Part shown: in pieces, positions 36,022-42,600 of the stretch
Layout of the letters: each line of letters opens with the position of its first letter
Numbering within the stretch: the first letter of the stretch is position 1
DNA from: Oxalobacteraceae bacterium
Lineage (GTDB): Bacteria; Pseudomonadota; Gammaproteobacteria; Burkholderiales; Burkholderiaceae_D
Assembly (NCBI GenBank): GCA_013284265.1
Contig: JABTBR010000013.1
Span: 61,217 to 125,216 of the forward strand
Length of the DNA: 64,000 nucleotides
Reading direction: 5' to 3'
Made by a program: the position numbers and the translations under genes
Notes under the pieces: model-generated
Database searches by the model: none
The model's input: the letters and a program-made list of their open reading frames with translations, nothing else
Told to the model about the DNA's origin: nothing

Positions 36022-37548
36022 CTAATGCAGCAGGGTGGCGCTCATCACGCCGCCATAGGCGAGGAACAGCACACTGAGCGCCGCGCCGAATACATACTGT
36101 CCCCGTCTGCGCTTGACCTGCTCGACCGGGGTCCAGTTCATCGATACCGTGCCCAGCACGGGCAGGCCGGTGGTCTCGCGCAACTGGCTGGGGCTGAGGA
36201 AGGTCGGACGGATCTGGCTGATCAACAGGGCCGCCGCGGCCCCCGACAGCACGGCGCCGGCCAGCACCACGCTATAGAGCAGGGGGCGGTTCGGGCCCAC
36301 CGGCGTCAGCGGTACGGTGGGTGGGTCGATGATCTTGAAACTCATCATTTCGGTGGTGGAACTGAGGTCGCCCGACAGCTTGGCCGCCTCGCGCCGGCCG
36401 ATCAGTTTTTCGTAGTTTTCCTTGTTGATCTGGTAGTCGCGGTTCAACTGGGCCAGCTGGGATTCGACCTCGGGCACGGCATTGCTTTGTGCCAGCAGGC
36501 GGGCATTGCGCTGCTCATACTCCTGCACCCTGGCCTTGATGCCGGCCACGCGGGCATCGGCCTCCGTCAGCGCCACCTTGAGCTGCTGCAGCATGGGACT
36601 GTAATGCTTGCCCGGATCGGGATCGGCACCCCGTAACTTGCTTTCCGCAAGCTTGCGCTCTTCCAGCTGCGCCACCAGGCGCTTGGCGGCGACGATGTCG
36701 GGATGGATTTCGGTGTATTGCATGCGCAGTGCATCGAGGTTTTTGTTCAGCGCGGAAATGCGTCCATCGATCTCGGGATTGTCGATATTGGCCGGCGCCA
36801 GTTCGGTGCCGAGCACCGGCTCATCGCCGGAAATCTGGGCCTTGATGGCATTGCGCGCCTGCTCCGCTTCCAGCAGTTCGAGCCGCGCGGTATTGAGCGC
36901 GTCGGACGACATCAGTAATTGGGAACCGTAGTCGATGCCCTGGCGCGGCAACAGGAAGTTATTTTTAAGCTTAAAATCCTTGACGTTATTTTCGGCCGCG
37001 ATGAGTTTATCTTCGTAGGACTTGATTTGGTCGTCGATAAACTGGACGGCTTTTTGGGAATCGCCTTTCTTCCCTTTGAAACTGCCTTCCACGAAAATAG
37101 TCAGCAAGGCTTGCACCACATCGCGTACCAGTTTGGGATTTTTATTGTTGTAACTGATCGTGTAAATGTCATAACTGCTGGTGCCGCCGATTTTAATTTT
37201 GCTCATCAGTTCATCGAGCTGCATCTCGCGGTCGCGCGGGGTTTGCGCATGCAGGTCGAGGTCGACCATGCGCATGACCCTTTCGACATTCGGCCTGCTG
37301 AGCAGGGTGCGGCTCATGATCGAGACCTGCTGCTCCAGGTTCGGCACGCTGGTCATGCCCGACAACAGGGGCTTGAGGATGCCCTGGGTGTCGACGAACA
37401 CGCGCGCCGAGGTCTGGTAGTCGTCGGGCAGCGTGGCCACCCGGATCCAGCCCAATGTGGCCACCAGCCACATGACGATAATCGCTTGCCAGCGATATTT
37501 CCAGATGCCTTTCAGGCTGGAAAGTAACTGGCTGATAATCTCCTCCAT
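36022..37548 (-). CDS. XrtA system polysaccharide chain-length determinant (Wzz/PCP-type)
   Basis: A 508-residue polysaccharide co-polymerase. An N-terminal Wzz domain starts with a membrane segment (about 21-38). A long periplasmic coiled-coil region runs over about 160-400, followed by the proline-rich PPTVPLTPVGPNRP and two further hydrophobic segments near 430-450 and 490-505. It matches the exosortase A-associated chain-length family. GGGAGAAA-type Shine-Dalgarno sequence precedes the ATG. It is the first gene of the long minus-strand run to 19243, so the 215-bp divergent gap in front of it should hold the main promoter. Confidence 0.94.
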   Translation of the reverse strand: MEEIISQLLSSLKGIWKYRWQAIIVMWLVATLGWIRVATLPDDYQTSARVFVDTQGILKPLLSGMTSVPNLEQQVSIMSRTLLSRPNVERVMRMVDLDLHAQTPRDREMQLDELMSKIKIGGTSSYDIYTISYNNKNPKLVRDVVQALLTIFVEGSFKGKKGDSQKAVQFIDDQIKSYEDKLIAAENNVKDFKLKNNFLLPRQGIDYGSQLLMSSDALNTARLELLEAEQARNAIKAQISGDEPVLGTELAPANIDNPEIDGRISALNKNLDALRMQYTEIHPDIVAAKRLVAQLEERKLAESKLRGADPDPGKHYSPMLQQLKVALTEADARVAGIKARVQEYEQRNARLLAQSNAVPEVESQLAQLNRDYQINKENYEKLIGRREAAKLSGDLSSTTEMMSFKIIDPPTVPLTPVGPNRPLLYSVVLAGAVLSGAAAALLISQIRPTFLSPSQLRETTGLPVLGTVSMNWTPVEQVKRRRGQYVFGAALSVLFLAYGGVMSATLLH

Positions 37549-37763
37549 TCCAGTTTCTCCCTGAATCCAAGCAGTGAACTACAGAAAATAAATCGCTTTG
37601 CCTATCGGCCCGCGATGCGAAAGCCGATTATATGGCCGTGTTTTGCGCGGCTCGTTTGAACATTCTTTATGCTTGAGCCATATCAAGGATGGGCTGTCGT
37701 GTTTTCTGAATCATATATATCTCGCATTCCCGATTGATATGGCAGTTTTAGCAGGAGCTCACC
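37549..37763. promoter_or_regulatory. Divergent promoter region between the chain-length and export genes
   Basis: This 215-bp gap is clearly more AT-rich than its surroundings. On the minus strand a perfect TATAAT (complement of 37627-37632) lies about 80 bases upstream of the chain-length gene, without a convincing -35 box. On the plus strand a catatatatat tract lies 50 bases upstream of the export gene. A GG/GC pair at 37633-37646 resembles an RpoN site but is one base too short. Confidence 0.45.
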
Positions 37764-38387
37764 ATGCGGAACCGGCAGCGCACTACCCCGAAACTCAGTC
37801 TGGCCGCCTGGGCGGCGCTGGCATTGCTGGGCGCCTGTGCGGCACCCTTGCCACCGGCCCCGGCCGATACGGCCGCGCCCGGCGGCGACTATCTGATCGG
37901 TCCGGGCGATATGATCAGCATCGCCGTCTGGCGCAATCCGGAAGTGTCGCAAAGCGTGCCGGTGCGGCCCGACGGCAAGATCACCACGCCGCTGGTCGAG
38001 GATCTGCAGGCGGCCGGCAAAACGTCCACGGCGCTGGCGCGCGATGTCGAAAAGGCGCTGGAGAAATACATTCAGCAACCGGTCGTGACCGTCATCGTCA
38101 CCAGTTTCGTCGGCCCGTATGCCGAGCAGATCCGCGTGATCGGCCAGGCCGCGCGGCCGCAGGCGCTGGCTTACCGGCAAGGCATGTCGCTGATGGATGT
38201 GCTGATCGCCGTCGGCGGCGTCACCGATTTCGCCGCCGGCAACAAGGCGCGCATCGTGCGCACCGTCGATGGCCGCCAGCAGCAGTTCGGTGTGCGCCTC
38301 AACGACCTGCTCAAGGATGGCGACATCGGCGCGAACATGGCGATGCGCCCCGGCGATGTGCTGGTGATACCCGAGAGCCTGTTTTGA
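37764..38387 (+). CDS. Polysaccharide export lipoprotein, PEP-CTERM system-associated (Wza-like)
   Basis: A 207-residue outer-membrane export protein. The signal peptide ends in a lipobox LLGAC (Cys25). A Poly_export domain follows (GDYLIGPGDMISIAVWRNPE at about 41-60), then a SLBB domain (IRVIGQAARPQALAYRQGMSLMDVLIAVGG). The length suits the small exosortase A-type exporters. AGCAGGAG precedes the ATG. It would form the outer-membrane ring for polymer export with the chain-length protein. In this locus it is divergent from the chain-length gene rather than in the same operon. Confidence 0.93.
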   Translation: MRNRQRTTPKLSLAAWAALALLGACAAPLPPAPADTAAPGGDYLIGPGDMISIAVWRNPEVSQSVPVRPDGKITTPLVEDLQAAGKTSTALARDVEKALEKYIQQPVVTVIVTSFVGPYAEQIRVIGQAARPQALAYRQGMSLMDVLIAVGGVTDFAAGNKARIVRTVDGRQQQFGVRLNDLLKDGDIGANMAMRPGDVLVIPESLF

Positions 38388-38508
38388 GGCGGCTTGCATC
38401 AATTAATTTGCTTTTTTTGGGAACTTTCCTGCTGTACAGGTTGTCTGATCAGAATGAGCCCGGTTAGCGCCATGCAAGGCGTCGGGTAAGACCTGAGAGG
38501 AAGCGACC

Positions 38509-39252
38509 GTGCAATCAGACGACACCATCATTACCTTCGACGCCGCGCCAGGACTACGGGACCTGGTTGTCGGCGAGGGCAGCGCCGAGGAAGCGCTGAA
38601 TCACCAGCTGGACCAACAGACCTTTCATATCCGGATGGCCAACTCGCAGGGGCGGCGTGAAGCGGCCACGCTGCTGCTGAAAAAAATGTATGGCTGGCGC
38701 GGGTATTCAATCGATCCCAACCAGCAACATGCATTGAATAAAATCACCTTGTTCGCCGAGACGGCCGGCCAGACCGTCGGGACCATGTCCCTGTGCCTGG
38801 ACAACGACGAGGTGGGCTTGCCGGCGGACGATAATTTCCGCGACAAGCTCGACGAGCTGCGCAGCCAGCAGCGCAGGCTGTGCGAACCCTCGCGGCTTGC
38901 AATCGACAAGGGTGTGTCCAAGCGGGTGTTCGCTGCGCTGATCCACATCTCCTATATTTACGCCCACAACATCCATGGTTTCAGCGACTACGTGATCGAG
39001 GTCAACCCGCGCCATGTGATGTTCTACAAGCGCATGCTGGGTTTCAAGGATTGCGCCGCCGAACGGCCTTGCAGCAGGGTGGGCGCGCCTGCCGTCCTGC
39101 TCCGGCTGGACCTGTCGTATATGTCCGAGCAGATCCGCAAGTTCGGCGGCCTGATGGAGCAACCCAGTAACGAACGTTCTTTCTATCCCTATTTCTTCCC
39201 CTGCTGGGACGAGCCGGGTATTACCACCCGGCTGATGCAGGGACGGACTTGA
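38509..39252 (+). CDS. PEP-CTERM/exosortase system-associated acyltransferase, FeeM-like
   Basis: A 247-residue protein of the GNAT-related family that includes N-acyl amino acid synthase FeeM and autoinducer synthases. The most telling blocks are EPSRLAIDK (about 125-133) and YVIEVNPRHVMFYKRMLGF (about 161-179), followed by a CoA/ACP-site helix. It should transfer a fatty acyl group from an acyl-ACP to an amino group. The start is a GTG after GAGAGGAAG; no nearby ATG fits. It follows the export gene after 121 bp and converges on the protease gene with only 10 bases between. An acylated small molecule or sugar may be the product. Confidence 0.85.
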   Translation: MQSDDTIITFDAAPGLRDLVVGEGSAEEALNHQLDQQTFHIRMANSQGRREAATLLLKKMYGWRGYSIDPNQQHALNKITLFAETAGQTVGTMSLCLDNDEVGLPADDNFRDKLDELRSQQRRLCEPSRLAIDKGVSKRVFAALIHISYIYAHNIHGFSDYVIEVNPRHVMFYKRMLGFKDCAAERPCSRVGAPAVLLRLDLSYMSEQIRKFGGLMEQPSNERSFYPYFFPCWDEPGITTRLMQGRT

Positions 39253-39262
39253 AGGCGCGCCG

Positions 39263-40141
39263 CTAATCGCCGCTGCGGACGGCTTGCGCGGCCGGCTGCT
39301 GCGCTTGTACCGCTGGTGCTTGCTGCGGTGGACGCGGCGGCGCATCGGGGCCGCCGCCCAGGCGTTCCGCAGGGAGCGGCTGGGCCCGGCCCAGTAGCAG
39401 GGCGCGGATGAAGTTCGACGGAATGGCATAGGTGATGCCGCTGGGATTCGAGATGGCCGATTCCTTCAAACCCTTGATGTACACCATATTGATCACGCCC
39501 AGCACCAGTCCGCTGTCCGGATCGTACAGCGGGCTGCCGCTGCTGCCGGGATAGGCTGTGCCATCGAGCTGGAACACCGTGTACACGGGCTTTTGCAACT
39601 GTTGCAGCAGCTTGGGTTCCAGCTTGCGCGACGTCACCGGTGGCATCGCCACCGGCGTGATGGCCGATACCATGCCGCGGTGGGTTACATGATGCAAGCC
39701 AAGTGCCATTCCCAGTGGAAAACCGGTGAACGCCAGTGTGCTGCCTTCGACCACCTTGTTCGAATCGCCCAGGGTCATCACCGGCAGCGGCGTGCCATTG
39801 ATTTGCAGATGGGCCAGGTCGTGTTCGCGGTCGATGGCGACCACGCTGGCAGCGCGAAATTGCGCCACCTCGCGCAATCCGACCAGCACGCCGATGGTCT
39901 GCGGCGTATCACCCTGCATCAGGTCCACGATCACGTGGGCCGCCGTGATGATGCTGCGGCCATCGCCGACGGCGAAACCGGTGCCGATAAAGCTGACCGG
40001 CGGCGTGCGTAGTTTCTGAAAGCTGCCGATGCCGACAATGGCCGGCTTGACGTGCTCTATCACTTGCGGCAATTCGCCACCGACGCAGCGCTGGCCCAGA
40101 GTCCAGGCAAGCAGCACGAGCGTGACACTGAGAGATTTCAT
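39263..40141 (-). CDS. Trypsin-like serine protease (S1C type, no PDZ domain)
   Basis: A 292-residue exported protein. A signal peptide covers about 1-22. The trypsin fold has His69 in TAAHV, Asp108 in REHDLA and Ser201 in PGSSGSPL, a variant of the HtrA GNSGGP motif. The C-terminus is a proline- and glutamine-rich tail in place of a PDZ domain, so it is not a full DegP/DegQ. Its ATG overlaps the stop of the O-antigen polymerase-like gene (ATGA), which places it in the prsT operon. A role in processing or quality control of envelope proteins secreted with the polymer is possible but not shown. Confidence 0.85.
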   Translation of the reverse strand: MKSLSVTLVLLAWTLGQRCVGGELPQVIEHVKPAIVGIGSFQKLRTPPVSFIGTGFAVGDGRSIITAAHVIVDLMQGDTPQTIGVLVGLREVAQFRAASVVAIDREHDLAHLQINGTPLPVMTLGDSNKVVEGSTLAFTGFPLGMALGLHHVTHRGMVSAITPVAMPPVTSRKLEPKLLQQLQKPVYTVFQLDGTAYPGSSGSPLYDPDSGLVLGVINMVYIKGLKESAISNPSGITYAIPSNFIRALLLGRAQPLPAERLGGGPDAPPRPPQQAPAVQAQQPAAQAVRSGD

Positions 40142-42597
40142 TTGCCCTCCGATAAGGGATTGGTTTGCAGGCAGGCACAACTCAACAGCAGGAAAAATAG
40201 CAAGCCGATGCGCGGCACGTCGAGCAGGCTGTCGAACAGGCCAACGGTCAAGAAGGCGAGGATGGCGGCGAGCCAGGACGCGGCCGCCATGTCGCCATGC
40301 CAGGCACGCCGCAGCAGATGCAGGCAGGCGGCGCCCACCAGAAAACAAAAGCCGAACAGCCCCAGCCAGCCCGTCTCGAAGTACAGATTGAGCGCGAGAT
40401 TCTTGGTATGCCAGGGCAGATGATGGCGGTCGCTGCTGAAGAACCAGAAGTCATTGCCGCGTTCAAATCCTCCATTGCGCAGCAACTCGGTCGCATCGGC
40501 GCCGGCCTTCAGGCTGAGCTTGTCGACGTCGACGACGGCTTGCTCGCCCTCGACGGCGATCTCGAACTGCTGCGGTGAGCGCAACCAGGCATGGCCGGCC
40601 GGACCGCTGCTGAACCACAACTGACGGCTTTGCCAACCGGACGCAGCCGTCAGGCTCTGCAAAGGGAGGGGGATGCAATTCTGGGGATACAGGAGTTGAC
40701 GCTCGCACAGATTGATATGCAGAAATGCGCCACCGTGCAGCGTGCGGACATCAAAGCTCAACAGGTAAGGAGTATAGGGCTGCAGTTCGACCCTTTGCAG
40801 CATCCTGAGTAGCTCACCGTAGCCGGCGCTATAGGTGCCGGCCCGCAGCCGCAGGAAGCGGTTGGCGCCATCGCCATCCTTGCCATTCTCCCGCTCGTAG
40901 CTGAAGGCCGCAGGTACTTCGCCCAGGGGGTTGTGCCAGAAATAGGTCGCTGGAAAAGTGCCCAGCCCCATGCCGAACAGGGCAGTCGCATCATCGCTGT
41001 TCATCATGTTCAGGGTCAAGCGCCAGTGGCGCAGCCGCTGCTGCCAGTCCGCGCGCGCGGTGCTGAAGCGTTCGGAGGCGTAGTAGCTGCCGGCCACGGG
41101 GATTGCCATTGCGGTCAGCAGGGCCAGCACGGCGATGGCAGTCCAGCCTTGCGCACTGAGTGTGGGAGGCGCGATGTGGCGACGCATGCCGTAGGCCAGT
41201 CCCAGCGCCAAGGCCAGGACCAGCGCGGCGGCTGGCAGGGAGGCGGCGCCGGCCCAGTGCCAGGCGATCCAGACCATGCCAGTGGCCATCCCGGACAGCG
41301 CGCTGCGGCGCATGGACCAGGCCGGCGCCGCCAAGGTGTTTGCCGTGCTCAGGCGCCGCCACTGCGCGGCGGCAAACAGCGCAGTACAGCAGGTAAAAAA
41401 GGCATAAGGTGGTTTGAGCCATGACCAGCCACTGGCGGGCGCTGCGACATACAAGGTGGCGCTAAGGCAAACAAGCAGGACGAGCATGAAGGCGGCTTGG
41501 GCTTGGGCAAAGCGGGGTGGGGCGGGACTTTCCGGTAGCACCCAGAGCAGGAATCCCGCCGCGAGTAGCGCCAGCGCCGCCGCCAGTCCGCGATATCCAC
41601 TGACCGCGAACATTGCCTGCAAACTCATCGCCACCAGGGCGCAGCCCAGCACGGCCAGGCCGATGCGGCGCCAGCCGATGCGCCCTGTCAGCATGGCCTG
41701 GCGGCAGGCGCACAGCATCAGGCACAGCAGGGCAACTGCCAGCGCGAGATACAGGCCGCGTGAAAAACTGGCCAGTGCGGCGTACAGCGCCAGCGCAAAC
41801 AGGCACAGCGCGGGCGGCAATTGCGCGCCGCTGCGCAGGGCAGCGAGCCAGCAAGCCAGCAGCGGCAAGCTCAGCGCCAGATAGGCATCCAGGGCCGCGC
41901 CTCCCGTGTGCATGGCCGAAAACGGCGCGGTGATGCGATAGTCGCTGGAAAAATTGAGCAGGCCGGGAAAGCTGGCCCGTTCCCACAAGGCGGCGAGCGC
42001 CGCCATGCTCAGGCCGGCCAGCATGCCTGGAATAAAATAGCGGCGCAGGCCGGCCAGTTCCGGCCCGGCGGCCTCGCGCAGCAAGGGCATCAGGATCACC
42101 ATCCACACATAAGGCTTGCCCACCCGCAGCGCGTTATAGGGACCGAGATAATTTCCGGCCGCATTCGCGTCGAAAGGGGGCAGGCCATTCATGCCGCGCC
42201 ACATGCCGATGACGCTGGCAACAAGCAAAAGCGCGGCGCCCACCTTCAGCCAGCCCGGCAAGGCCGCGCGGGACGCTTGCGCGCCAGCCGCTGACGGTGT
42301 GGAGGACGCTGCCAGCCGCCAATATCCGATCGCTGCGGTGAGCAAGATCAGCAGATCGATTTCTTCCAGCACAAACCAGCCCGTGCGCGGTGCCAGGTCC
42401 AGCACGGGCAACAACAGCGGTAGCGCAAACAGCCAATAGCGCGGGCGCCACAATAGTAGCGCCGCGTAGGCCGCCAGCAGCGGCGCCAAGGGATGGCCCG
42501 CCATCGGGTAGCGGATCGTCGCCCATGCACATGCCGCGGCGCAGGCCAGCGCAAAACAACGTTGCGCCAGGCGGCCTGGAGAGCGGAGCGGCGCCAT
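40138..42597 (-). CDS. O-antigen polymerase/ligase-like membrane protein with an inserted periplasmic domain
   Basis: An 819-residue polytopic protein with about twelve hydrophobic segments. Near residue 545 is GMGLGTFPATYFWHN, and near 728 HTKNLALNLYFETGWLGL; these two blocks make up the Wzy_C/WaaL signature. In ordinary family members they are adjacent, but here about 170-200 residues lie between them. The insert has alternating beta-rich segments (LSFDVRTLHGGAFLHINL, FEIAVEGEQAVVDVDKLSL) and ends GGFERG, reminiscent of carbohydrate-binding beta-sandwich modules. It sits 3 bases after prsT. It may polymerise the repeat unit while binding the glycan through the insert. Confidence 0.85.
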   Translation of the reverse strand: MAPLRSPGRLAQRCFALACAAACAWATIRYPMAGHPLAPLLAAYAALLLWRPRYWLFALPLLLPVLDLAPRTGWFVLEEIDLLILLTAAIGYWRLAASSTPSAAGAQASRAALPGWLKVGAALLLVASVIGMWRGMNGLPPFDANAAGNYLGPYNALRVGKPYVWMVILMPLLREAAGPELAGLRRYFIPGMLAGLSMAALAALWERASFPGLLNFSSDYRITAPFSAMHTGGAALDAYLALSLPLLACWLAALRSGAQLPPALCLFALALYAALASFSRGLYLALAVALLCLMLCACRQAMLTGRIGWRRIGLAVLGCALVAMSLQAMFAVSGYRGLAAALALLAAGFLLWVLPESPAPPRFAQAQAAFMLVLLVCLSATLYVAAPASGWSWLKPPYAFFTCCTALFAAAQWRRLSTANTLAAPAWSMRRSALSGMATGMVWIAWHWAGAASLPAAALVLALALGLAYGMRRHIAPPTLSAQGWTAIAVLALLTAMAIPVAGSYYASERFSTARADWQQRLRHWRLTLNMMNSDDATALFGMGLGTFPATYFWHNPLGEVPAAFSYERENGKDGDGANRFLRLRAGTYSAGYGELLRMLQRVELQPYTPYLLSFDVRTLHGGAFLHINLCERQLLYPQNCIPLPLQSLTAASGWQSRQLWFSSGPAGHAWLRSPQQFEIAVEGEQAVVDVDKLSLKAGADATELLRNGGFERGNDFWFFSSDRHHLPWHTKNLALNLYFETGWLGLFGFCFLVGAACLHLLRRAWHGDMAAASWLAAILAFLTVGLFDSLLDVPRIGLLFFLLLSCACLQTNPLSEGK

Positions 42598-42600
42598 CGC

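Noticed and set aside
37633..37646. Possible RpoN site tggccgtgttttgc in the divergent gap
   Set aside because: GG and GC are one base closer than RpoN sites tolerate.
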